The translations under genes were made by a program, and so were the position numbers. A stretch of DNA of 8,254 nt from Gordoniibacillus chartarius (GTDB taxonomy: Bacteria; Bacillota; Bacilli; Paenibacillales; NBRC-103111): NCBI RefSeq assembly GCF_042432825.1, contig NZ_JBHLWN010000018.1, positions 1 through 8,254 on the forward strand, in the 5' to 3' direction. Shown here one piece after another: positions 1 to 5,910 of the stretch (within the stretch, counting starts at the first letter, position 1; the number at the start of each line of letters is the position of its first letter). A model generated the notes under the pieces. The model was not told the DNA's origin. It saw nothing but the letters and a program-made list of their open reading frames with translations, and made no database searches.

Positions 1-282
1 CCGTTACCCCACCAACTAGCTAATGCGCCGCAGGCCCATCCGTAAGCCACAGCCAGAACATAAATTCCGAGCCGTGTTTCACAACTCCGCCATGCGGCGG
101 AGTTGGTTATCCGGTCTTAGCTACCGTTTCCGGTAGTTATCCCGGTCTTACAGGCAGGTTGCCTACGTGTTACTCACCCGTCCGCCGCTAACCCTGCCCC
201 GAAGGACAAGATCCGCTCGACTTGCATGTATTAGGCACGCCGCCAGCGTTCGTCCTGAGCCAGGATCAAACTCTCCAATAAG
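1..282 (-). rRNA. rrs: 16S ribosomal RNA, 5' portion (partial)
   Basis: The reverse complement contains the universal 5' segment AGAGTTTGATCCTGGCTCAG at about 274-255, followed by the conserved GACGAACGCTGGCGGC and GTGCCTAATACATGCAAGTC blocks and GGCGGACGGGTGAGTAACAC. The gene is read leftward and leaves the window, so only about the first 282 of roughly 1,550 bases are present. The variable region after GCAAGTCGAGCGGATC, with the TTGTCCTTCGGGGCAGG stem, looks like Paenibacillus; this is recalled, not searched. The exact mature 5' end is uncertain by a few bases. It is set near 282 by analogy with other Bacillales, where the RNA starts 8-12 bases before AGAGTTTGATC. It is the first gene of an rRNA operon. 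Confidence 0.97.
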
Positions 283-402
283 GGTAGTTCGACTTGCTCA
301 TTGATAACACTTGCGTGTTTGTATTGCTGTTTCTTCACTCGTTGTTCAGTTTTCAAGGAACATCCGTTGCCTTACTATTTTCACCGTCAATGTGTGACAG
401 CG
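283..402 (-). other. rRNA operon leader (pre-16S)
   Basis: This is the transcribed leader between the P2 start and mature 16S. At 360-343 the minus strand reads TTCCTTGAAAACTGAACA, a block found in front of 16S and in the rRNA spacers of many Bacillales. It is expected to take part in antitermination and precursor pairing. The short segment next to 16S (300-283) has no open frame. Removal of the leader by ribonucleases is inferred from other rRNA operons. Confidence 0.7.
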
Positions 403-408
403 AAAATT

Positions 409-438
409 AATATATCATAGTTCGACACCGTATTGCAA
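409..438 (-). promoter_or_regulatory. rRNA operon promoter P2 (sigma-A type)
   Basis: On the minus strand TTGCAA (438-433) is followed after 18 bases by TATATT (414-409), predicting a start near 402. It lies about 120 bases upstream of mature 16S, which suits the proximal promoter of a tandem rRNA promoter pair. Its -35 hexamer is identical to that of P1. Confidence 0.65.
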
Positions 439-498
439 CTACTTATTTTGCCATCGTTCTCATCGACTCACTGCGACTTGAACGGGACAACGAAATGT

Positions 499-527
499 AT
501 CTTATCATCTGGATGCCGTCGTTGCAA
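499..527 (-). promoter_or_regulatory. rRNA operon promoter P1 (sigma-A type)
   Basis: On the minus strand TTGCAA (527-522), a 17-base spacer and TAAGAT (504-499) give a near-consensus housekeeping promoter with a start near 492. The -35 box begins 11 bases beyond the sirtuin stop codon, so the promoter is packed directly behind that gene. The A/T-rich run just upstream (539-532) could serve as an UP element. The -10 context TGATAAGATACA is repeated exactly in the amylase promoter. Confidence 0.7.
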
Positions 528-538
528 GTGGAATATTT

Positions 539-1264
539 TCACAGAATCGAATTTAACACTTTGCCGATACTGCCATGAATCAAATAGTTCGCTCTGCTGT
601 CGAACGGTGTCGGCGTTTTATTGATAATAACAAGCTTATCGCCGTTATATTGTCTCACAAGTCCGGCTGCCGGGTTAACCGTTAGCGAAGTGCCGCCGAC
701 GATCAGTACATCCGCAGCAGCAATCATATCCCTGGCGCGGTTCAGAAGCTCCATATCCAAGCTCTCTTCATACAGCACTACGTCCGGTTTTACCGTCCCG
801 CCGCAGCGACTGCATTTCGGTACCGGGACCGCATGCAGCAGCACATACTCCAAATTATACGACGCCGAGCACGTCATGCACGTATTGCGGTAAACGGAGC
901 CGTGCAGCTCCAAGACGTTGCGGCTGCCGGCCTGCTGATGGAGACCGTCGATATTTTGCGTGACGACCGCTCGGAGACGGCCTGCCAGTTCTAATTGAGC
1001 CAATGCGATATGAGCTTGATTGGGGCGGGCATCCTTGTAAATCATCTGTTCCAGGTAAAATTCAAAAAACTGCTCCGTATGCTCCATAAAAAAGCTATGG
1101 CTCAGCATCACTTCAGGGGGATAAGGCGATTTCGTTCTTTTCTGATATAAACCTGCGGCCGAACGGAAATCCGGGATTCCGCTCTCCGTAGACACCCCCG
1201 CACCACCGAAAAATACAATATGCCTACTATTCGCGATAATCTCTTTCAAAGCCGCAAGCTCCAC
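539..1264 (-). CDS. NAD-dependent protein deacetylase, Sir2/sirtuin family
   Basis: The product removes acetyl groups from protein lysines using NAD+, giving nicotinamide and O-acetyl-ADP-ribose; it is expected in the cytoplasm. Numbering from the GTG start (241 residues), the NAD-binding signature GAGVSTESGIPDFR is at 21-34 and TQNIDGLH at 102-109. The catalytic His is at 121 (ELHGS), and zinc-binding cysteines are at 129, 132, 151 and 154. GTSLTVNP, near 191-198, closes the Rossmann fold. Length and order fit the 240-250 residue bacterial sirtuins (SrtN/CobB). The position matching the Y-x-x-R acyl pocket of CobB appears to read Y-L-E-Q, so deacetylation looks likelier than desuccinylation. 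An ATG six codons upstream (1282) lacks a ribosome site and sits at the predicted transcript start. AAGGAG at 1278-1273 is 8 bases before the GTG, which favours the GTG. The gene reads toward the rRNA operon with no terminator seen between them. Confidence 0.93.
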   Translation of the reverse strand: MELAALKEIIANSRHIVFFGGAGVSTESGIPDFRSAAGLYQKRTKSPYPPEVMLSHSFFMEHTEQFFEFYLEQMIYKDARPNQAHIALAQLELAGRLRAVVTQNIDGLHQQAGSRNVLELHGSVYRNTCMTCSASYNLEYVLLHAVPVPKCSRCGGTVKPDVVLYEESLDMELLNRARDMIAAADVLIVGGTSLTVNPAAGLVRQYNGDKLVIINKTPTPFDSRANYLIHGSIGKVLNSIL

Positions 1265-1290
1265 CCGCTCCACTCCTTCCATACCGTTAC

Positions 1291-1296
1291 ATTATA
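1291..1296 (-). promoter_or_regulatory. Probable -10 box of the sirtuin gene
   Basis: A perfect TATAAT on the minus strand (1296-1291) predicts a transcript start near 1284. That leaves a 20-base leader containing AAGGAG before the GTG at 1264, and makes the ATG at 1282 effectively leaderless. No good -35 hexamer is found 16-18 bases upstream, so activity may need an activator or may be weak. Confidence 0.45.
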
Positions 1297-1865
1297 TATT
1301 CTTTAACAGCCGGCGGCATCCTGCAAGTGATTTCACTTAGTTTTCCGATTACTGAGGACAGCTACCCGGCGAACTGCCGAAATCCCGCATACGCCAGATT
1401 CCGGTAACAGTACCATTGTAGTCGACTTCGGGACAGGTCCCCTGTGTAAATTAGCGGCAAGTAGGGATTAATATCATTGTTCCCAAAACGCGACACCAGA
1501 AGCTCAACTTTTTCATCTTCATTATTATAGAATAACCTGCCGCAGCTGTACGGGCCGTAACAGGCCAGAGGTTTATGAAATTTGGAAACCCGGGCTAGGT
1601 CTAATAGTTCCAGCCTTGTAATCGTTAACAAGGTTGGAATCGAAAGCTCAGGTGCGCCGCAAGAACTGCATATTATTAGCATATGCAACGAACCGTGTCG
1701 AATCGTTCGAAGCAGAATGTGGGCCGTACGCCCGGAATGCCGGGAAGGAAATCTAATCATAATGAAAGCCGGCGCATCGTAAAGGGGTGAAGGGTACAGA
1801 GCACAACTTTCGACAAGGATTGAGAATGGCTTGATGGAATTTTTATTTTGCATGTCCGCATTCCC
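1297..1865. other. Gap without a supported gene; one doubtful open frame
   Basis: This stretch separates the amylase terminator from the sirtuin promoter. The only sizeable open frame is on the minus strand, 1853-1362 (163 codons). Its second half reads like a cysteine-bearing small protein (a CSSCG motif, then an acidic EDEK segment). However, none of its possible starts (1853, or internal ATGs) has a ribosome site. It also uses CTA, ATA and AGG codons often, unlike the amylase or sirtuin. I do not recognise it and treat it as non-coding or decayed sequence. A small hairpin, CCCGG-AATG-CCGGG, lies at 1731-1744. No RNA gene or repeat was seen. Confidence 0.5.
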
Positions 1866-1933
1866 ACAAAAAGCACCCCGCTACGCCAGAGATCGTCAAC
1901 CGATCGTACCAATGAGCGTATTGCTGGGTGCTT
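1866..1933 (-). terminator. Intrinsic terminator of the amylase gene, elaborate nested hairpin
   Basis: About 60 bases beyond the amylase stop, the transcript can fold as AAGCACCC (1933-1926) paired with GGGTGCTT (1878-1871), followed by a U run (1872-1868). Inside the outer stem, two further perfect 5-bp stems are nested: TACGC/GCGTA (1920-1916 with 1886-1882) and GATCG/CGATC around a 5-base loop (1905-1901 with 1895-1891). The 63-base hairpin is long for a terminator. The U tract is on the minus-strand side, matching the amylase direction. Confidence 0.75.
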
Positions 1934-1994
1934 CTTCAACGGTGAACATACGGTATTCGTTCGCGAAATCTTTCGAGTTAGGGCTCTGCGCGTG

Positions 1995-4900
1995 TTACTT
2001 GGTCAAAATCTTAACCTCTTTCGGTCCAATCGTCACTTGTATTGCGCCATTGCTCACGGAGGCGGTATCGGTTCCCAGCTGATTCTTCAGCTGTGTCCCA
2101 TTCGGTAAATTGTCCAAATTTCCGATCGTACGCGATTGGCTGCTCCACGAATTGTTGATCAGCACAACAGCCTCGTCGCCGTCCTTCGAACGCTGAAAGC
2201 CGTAAAAACTCGTATCTGACCATTTCTCCTTCTGTGTTCCGTTCTGCAAAGCCGGATGAGCGCTCCGCACGCCGTTCAGCTTCGCAATGTAACGATACAG
2301 CTCATGGTTCGGGTTCGGCACGATATCTTCGCGGTTGTTCGGGTCATCGCCGCCCGCATAACCGAGCTCCGTACCCTGATAGACGATCGGAACGCCTCTT
2401 GACGTAAACAAAAATCCGAGGGCAGCTTTGAGCTGCGGCCATTTGTCGGAACGATTGCCCGGGTTGCCGGACGCTATGTTCAGAAAGCGCTTCACATCAT
2501 GATTGTCTAGAAACAAGCCGTTATATTTCGTATCCCGATAATGGCTGTCTTCGCTGTAACGGTCACGGATTTTCGTCATAGCGCCGTCGTAGGCAAACAC
2601 ATCCGTAATCGTGTAATACATCGGGAAATCGATGACCGCATCGAGATAATTGCTGTAATCGCCTACATAGGCGGGATTTCCGTGGTATATTTCACCGAGT
2701 GTAAACGTGTTTGCAGCGGTGTCAAATTCCTTAAGCGCCCACTTCGGCACATGCTTGGCCGTATCCACCCGCAAGCCGTCGACGCCCGATGTACGGACCA
2801 GCCAGCCGATCCAATTGCGAAGCTCGTTCATAACCGACGGATTTTCTTGATTCAAATCGTCCAAGCCGGCAACGTCGCCGTTTTCGATTTTCCACTGATC
2901 GTTGTTGTCGTAATCCGCCCGTGTAATCTCCCCGTTATGATGATACCAGTCCGGATTGTTGAACGGAGCTTTGGCATAGCCGCTGCCTGAGAAATCGCCG
3001 GTATGGTTAAGCACCACGTCAAGCATGACCGCAATACCCTTTCCATGCGCCTGATTGACTAGCTCCTGGAATTTCTCCAGCGTGCCGAGGTGACCGTCAA
3101 TCGAGTAAAAATCGTACGTATGATACCCGTGATACGCATAGTCGCTGCGCTGCATCTGGACCGGCGTTATCCAAATCGCATTGAAGCCCATCCCTTTAAT
3201 ATAGTCCAGGTTATTGATGATCCCCTGGAAGTCGCCGCCGTGCCATTTTCCCATATCGTTTTTATTCGCTGCAAATCCGCCGTAGTTGTCATTGGAAGTG
3301 TCACCGTTCACAAAGCGGTCCGTCATAATAAAATAAATGCTCTTCGTCGACCAGTCGGCGAGATTGACGGGGGGCGGCGGATCGCCGGGCTTTCCTTGCG
3401 ATATGCTTCCCGGCGCACCGTTCGCTCCCGGCGTGTACGTCCATGTGCCTAAATTGAAGAAATAGTTCGCGCTGTTGTTGTTATCCCATGTTCCGCTGCC
3501 ATTGTTGAATACCGCCTCCAGCCGGCTCGCGCTGCCGACGTTCAGCGTAATCGAGGCGTAGCCGCTGACGTCCGCATCCGACATTCTCACGCCCGGCACG
3601 GTCGTCCACGTTCCGCCTTCCGGACGATAATGGATGTAAGGCGTTGCGTAGCCTTTCTTATAGTAAACGGTTACCGAATTGCCTTGCTGCCCGCCGTCCG
3701 GCTTGCCTTGCGTTATCGTGCCGGGCCCCCCGTTCGCTCCAGGCGTATAGGTCCATGTGCCGAGATTGAAGAAATAGTTCGCGCTGTTGTTGTTATCCCA
3801 CGTTCCGCTGCCGTTGTTGAACACCGCTTCCAGCCGGCTCGCGCTGCCGACGTTCAGCGTAATCGACGCATAGCCGCTGACATCCGCATCCGCCATTCTT
3901 GTACCCGGCGCGGTCGTCCATGTTCCGCCTTCCGGACGGTAATGAATGTACGGTGTTGCATAGCCTTTCTTGTAGTACACCGTAACCGAGTTGCTGCCGC
4001 CCGGATCCGATGTCGAATACTTGGTGACGTAATTTTTAAAATTAGCCATTTCCCCGGTCGGCGACCCATCGGCGTTCACGACGTTCTCTATCCGCAGCAG
4101 CGTAAAGCCGCTGTAACCGAAACGAGTCAGCTTCTCTTCGATTTTGCCGAAGCCACCGCTCCCGCCGGTCGGCAGCGCATTTTCCCCGTTCAAGCGCACG
4201 CCCTTGCTATTAGCGATGGACGAAACTTGGTCAACGAGCGTAGATGGCAAATTGTAGTTCGGCGCGCCTCCGGCATCGTACATTTCCAGGCAAGTAAAGG
4301 TGAGGTCGAGCCCGGAATCCTTGAACTTCTGGATCAGGCGGTTGTAATCATAGTAGCCTGCGGCATGCTCGGCGCTGTGAGGCATGGAGGGGTTCGCCAT
4401 CTGCCAGTGAACGCCCGAGATTTTGGCGCCGATCGGCACACCAAATACCGGGTCGAAGCTTTCATGCGCAGCCTGGGCGATGACGCCGAGGTGGTTTTCA
4501 AGCACGCTCTGATACCAGCTCAGGAAGTCTTTGCCGTAAGCGGAATTGTAGCCTCCCGATGTGTAGAATCCGTCTCCGTCCGTAGGAGGGCTGATTTGGC
4601 TGACGCTCGTCAAGCTCGTTCCCCATGCGGAATTGATTCCCTGCAGCGAGCCGTATTTGGCCGTCATAGCGCTGCGGAACGCTTGCTTGGCATGCTCCGA
4701 ATACACTTGGAAATGTCCGCGCGACGGGTAGCTCCAGCCGGCCGGCTTGTAGTACGACGGAAATCTGAGCTCGCCGGAAGGACCGCCGCTCAGGTAGATT
4801 TTCGGAATGATCGATTTGTAATCTGCGAATGCCTGGGCAAAAGCCGTGTACAGCTCTTTGTACTGCTGTCCGATCCCGCTCCATAATGGAGACACGGCTT

Positions 4901-5360
4901 CGCTGTTGATGTAACCGGTTTCACTTTTCAGCTTCATTTCGTCGGCTGTGCCTTTGCTCCAAATCCATGACGGGATCTCAATGAAGCAAGCATCGCCCGG
5001 GTTGTCGCCGCATTTGTGCGTAGAGAGAATCGGAATCCATTTAAGTCCGGCTTCTTTCACGACGCTGGCGTACTGCCGGTAATAGCTCCAGTCGAACTGA
5101 TTGTCGCCGGCGCCTTCCACCGTTCCCCACCACACATCTTGCGTGATGGCATAAACATTGTTCGCTTTCAGAGTTTGAAGCTGGCTCTTAAACGCATTCC
5201 AGTCCGTTACCTGTGAAAGCGGTCCCATTACTGCCGCTTTAAAATCGCCGGCTACCGCAGCATTCGATTTGTTCGGGGCGTTCAGGAACATGGATACGAC
5301 GAGCAAAATGCTGAGGAGCAGCGCTGCAGCTTGTTTAAGCTGCGATTGCCTGTAAATCAT
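1995..5360 (-). CDS. Secreted beta/alpha-amylase polyprotein (GH14 - CBM25 - CBM25 - GH13)
   Basis: A two-enzyme starch degrader of 1121 residues. The start is the ATG at 5360, with GGAGGG (5375-5370) nine bases ahead; an in-frame ATG at 5405 lies in an operator and has no ribosome site. Residues 1-35 form a signal peptide: a basic start, a Leu-rich core and a likely cut near SNAA. Residues 39-450 are GH14 beta-amylase: DVWWG near 75, catalytic acid Glu197 in GGPSGELRFPSY and base Glu393 in LNGENAL. Two CBM25 starch-binding modules follow at 457-554 and 561-658, then a GDPPPP linker. The rest is GH13 alpha-amylase: DVVLNH at 781-786, nucleophile Asp866 in GLRVDTAKH, acid/base Glu890 in GEIYHG and FLDNHD ending at Asp955. 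All catalytic residues are present in both enzymes. The architecture equals the Paenibacillus polymyxa precursor, which is known to be cut outside the cell into beta- and alpha-amylases. The expected products are maltose from chain ends and shorter dextrins from internal cuts. It is transcribed alone, with its own promoter and terminator. Confidence 0.97.
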   Translation of the reverse strand: MIYRQSQLKQAAALLLSILLVVSMFLNAPNKSNAAVAGDFKAAVMGPLSQVTDWNAFKSQLQTLKANNVYAITQDVWWGTVEGAGDNQFDWSYYRQYASVVKEAGLKWIPILSTHKCGDNPGDACFIEIPSWIWSKGTADEMKLKSETGYINSEAVSPLWSGIGQQYKELYTAFAQAFADYKSIIPKIYLSGGPSGELRFPSYYKPAGWSYPSRGHFQVYSEHAKQAFRSAMTAKYGSLQGINSAWGTSLTSVSQISPPTDGDGFYTSGGYNSAYGKDFLSWYQSVLENHLGVIAQAAHESFDPVFGVPIGAKISGVHWQMANPSMPHSAEHAAGYYDYNRLIQKFKDSGLDLTFTCLEMYDAGGAPNYNLPSTLVDQVSSIANSKGVRLNGENALPTGGSGGFGKIEEKLTRFGYSGFTLLRIENVVNADGSPTGEMANFKNYVTKYSTSDPGGSNSVTVYYKKGYATPYIHYRPEGGTWTTAPGTRMADADVSGYASITLNVGSASRLEAVFNNGSGTWDNNNSANYFFNLGTWTYTPGANGGPGTITQGKPDGGQQGNSVTVYYKKGYATPYIHYRPEGGTWTTVPGVRMSDADVSGYASITLNVGSASRLEAVFNNGSGTWDNNNSANYFFNLGTWTYTPGANGAPGSISQGKPGDPPPPVNLADWSTKSIYFIMTDRFVNGDTSNDNYGGFAANKNDMGKWHGGDFQGIINNLDYIKGMGFNAIWITPVQMQRSDYAYHGYHTYDFYSIDGHLGTLEKFQELVNQAHGKGIAVMLDVVLNHTGDFSGSGYAKAPFNNPDWYHHNGEITRADYDNNDQWKIENGDVAGLDDLNQENPSVMNELRNWIGWLVRTSGVDGLRVDTAKHVPKWALKEFDTAANTFTLGEIYHGNPAYVGDYSNYLDAVIDFPMYYTITDVFAYDGAMTKIRDRYSEDSHYRDTKYNGLFLDNHDVKRFLNIASGNPGNRSDKWPQLKAALGFLFTSRGVPIVYQGTELGYAGGDDPNNREDIVPNPNHELYRYIAKLNGVRSAHPALQNGTQKEKWSDTSFYGFQRSKDGDEAVVLINNSWSSQSRTIGNLDNLPNGTQLKNQLGTDTASVSNGAIQVTIGPKEVKILTK
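3387..3680 (-). repeat. Direct repeat copy 2: CBM25 module next to the GH13 domain
   Basis: This 294-base unit codes for 98 residues from NSVTVYYKKGYATPYIHYRP to SISQGKP. It differs from copy 1 at about 6 of 98 residues and, by hand count, about 37 of 294 bases. Most base changes are silent. Carbohydrate contacts of the family (aromatic Tyr, His and Trp positions) are kept in both copies. Confidence 0.92.
3699..3992 (-). repeat. Direct repeat copy 1: CBM25 module next to the GH14 domain
   Basis: This is the partner of the unit at 3387-3680, in the same orientation, and encodes the first starch-binding module. The two units are separated by 18 bases coding for a DGGQQG spacer. They are in frame, so recombination between them would delete or add one whole module without breaking the reading frame. 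Confidence 0.92.
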
Positions 5361-5386
5361 TACATTCATCCCTCCAAATGAGTTCT

Positions 5387-5404
5387 TGCGCAAACGTTTG
5401 CACA
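5387..5404. promoter_or_regulatory. Operator O1 in the amylase leader (LacI/MalR or CcpA type)
   Basis: TGCGCAAACGTTTGCACA has the perfect 12-bp core GCAAACGTTTGC (5390-5401), with the central CG typical of LacI-family sites. It resembles the maltose regulator MalR box (CGCAAACGTTTGCG) more than the classic CcpA cre, because the A/T positions flanking the core differ. It lies in the transcribed leader, between the promoter and the ribosome site, so a bound protein could block elongation. It matches O2 at 16 of 18 positions. The binding protein is inferred. Confidence 0.75.
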
Positions 5405-5509
5405 TTTTCGTGAATTGACCTGATCGCTTTTAAAGATTCACTTTGGATTTACCGCCCGGTTTGCACCACCTTCTTTCGCAAAAAGAAATTTGGTTGCGCT
5501 TTCAATTGT

Positions 5510-5538
5510 ATCTTATCACACAAATATTGGAACAACAA
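5510..5538 (-). promoter_or_regulatory. Amylase promoter (sigma-A type)
   Basis: On the minus strand TTGTTG (5538-5533), 17 bases and TAAGAT (5515-5510) predict a start near 5503. The -10 context TGATAAGATACA is the same 12-mer as in rRNA promoter P1. The resulting leader is about 143 bases. It contains a small hairpin (TTCTTT/AAAGAA around 5489-5473), a GTGAAT/ATTCAC pair, operator O1 and the GGAGGG ribosome site. Confidence 0.65.
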
Positions 5539-5568
5539 CCCGTTATTGAGAAACAGCAAGGTGAAAAT

Positions 5569-5598
5569 TTGGTAAAGAGCGACGAGTAGCCCTATCTT
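5569..5598 (+). promoter_or_regulatory. Possible divergent plus-strand promoter
   Basis: TTGGTA (5569-5574), an 18-base spacer and TATCTT (5593-5598) form a moderate promoter match facing away from the amylase. Its predicted start, near 5605, lies just before operator O2 (5611-5628). A protein bound there could therefore block it. Support is only hexamer resemblance plus the orphan terminator downstream at 5816-5860. Confidence 0.3.
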
Positions 5599-5610
5599 TC
5601 CCATGAAGGT

Positions 5611-5628
5611 TGTGCAAACTTTTGCACA
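5611..5628. promoter_or_regulatory. Operator O2 upstream of the amylase promoter
   Basis: TGTGCAAACTTTTGCACA is a dyad with perfect 8-base arms (TGTGCAAA and TTTGCACA) around a central CT. It repeats operator O1 with two changes. Its centre is about 82 bases upstream of the amylase -35 box and 224 bp from the centre of O1. The promoter therefore lies between the two operators. A weaker half-site, GTTTGCAC, occurs at 5459-5466. Confidence 0.7.
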
Positions 5629-5815
5629 TGTTTGAGCGCCACAGCGCTGTGCGGCAACCAAATCACCCTAGTTCCGGCCTTCGGACGAACCGATCCATGT
5701 AGAGATGCTTTGCTGCTTCAATGCATCATGGCGCTATTGCCGTTTTGAAGGTCTGGCTCCCGCAATCGCGGGTTTAGCAAGTATGAATGCGGCACCAGAC
5801 TCCCTTATGAGAGCT

Positions 5816-5860
5816 GGCTATCCTTGCGTCATCGGAAGATGCCGGGATAGCCCTATTTTT
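5816..5860 (+). terminator. Orphan intrinsic terminator on the plus strand
   Basis: GGCTATCC (5816-5823) pairs with GGATAGCC (5845-5852) and is followed by CTATTTTT (5853-5860). A second hairpin, CATC-GGAA-GATG, fills the loop. The U tract is on the plus-strand side; read the other way the stem is followed by AGCTCTCAT, so it should not stop transcripts of the upstream minus-strand operon. No plus-strand gene precedes it. Confidence 0.6.
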
Positions 5861-5910
5861 CAACCGTTATGGGGGGATCAATGAGTTTGGGGAGGAGCAG
5901 GACGTGGTAT

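Larger units (their letters stand above)
5605..5860 (+). ncRNA. Candidate structured RNA divergent from the amylase gene
   Basis: No gene is visible on the plus strand here, yet the region carries hairpins in a row and ends in a plus-strand terminator. They are GATGC-TTG/CAA-GCATC (5704-5727); an outer GTCTGG/CCAGAC pair (5751-5756 with 5795-5800) enclosing CCCGC-AATC-GCGGG (5759-5772); and the terminator stem with an inner CATC-GGAA-GATG hairpin. A 12-bp perfect palindrome, CACAGCGCTGTG, is at 5640-5651. The only short open frame at the front is 10 codons (5603). I could not match the fold to a known riboswitch class. The left end rests on the weak promoter at 5569-5598, so the boundaries are guesses. 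Confidence 0.3.

Noticed and set aside
1831..2108. Two plus-strand open frames over the amylase terminator and 3' end
   Set aside because: Both run through the terminator hairpin and antisense to the amylase C-terminus, without ribosome sites.
3387..3992. CRISPR or mobile-element repeat
   Set aside because: The two direct repeats are in-frame coding modules (CBM25) inside the amylase, with no spacers, transposase or terminal inverted repeats.
3630..4886. Long plus-strand open frame of 418 codons opposite the amylase gene
   Set aside because: It mirrors the amylase reading frame, is rich in Arg, Val and Ala with no domain pattern, and has no ribosome site. The minus-strand amylase explains the whole region.
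5360..5405. Upstream in-frame ATG (5405) as the amylase start
   Set aside because: It sits next to operator O1, has no ribosome site and would put 15 charged residues before the signal peptide. The ATG at 5360 has GGAGGG at the right distance.
5640..5651. Perfect palindrome CACAGCGCTGTG as another operator
   Set aside because: It is a single copy, close to O2 but unlike it, and a 12-bp palindrome can occur by chance. It is mentioned only within the RNA candidate.
5449..5661. Minus-strand open frame of 70 codons in the amylase promoter region
   Set aside because: It overlaps operator O2 and the amylase promoter hexamers, has no ribosome site, and its product has no convincing features.
5750..5860. 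Known riboswitch (c-di-GMP, SAM, cobalamin, glycine or similar)
   Set aside because: I compared remembered consensus cores and none fits, and no plus-strand gene follows. I kept it only as an unclassified structured RNA candidate.
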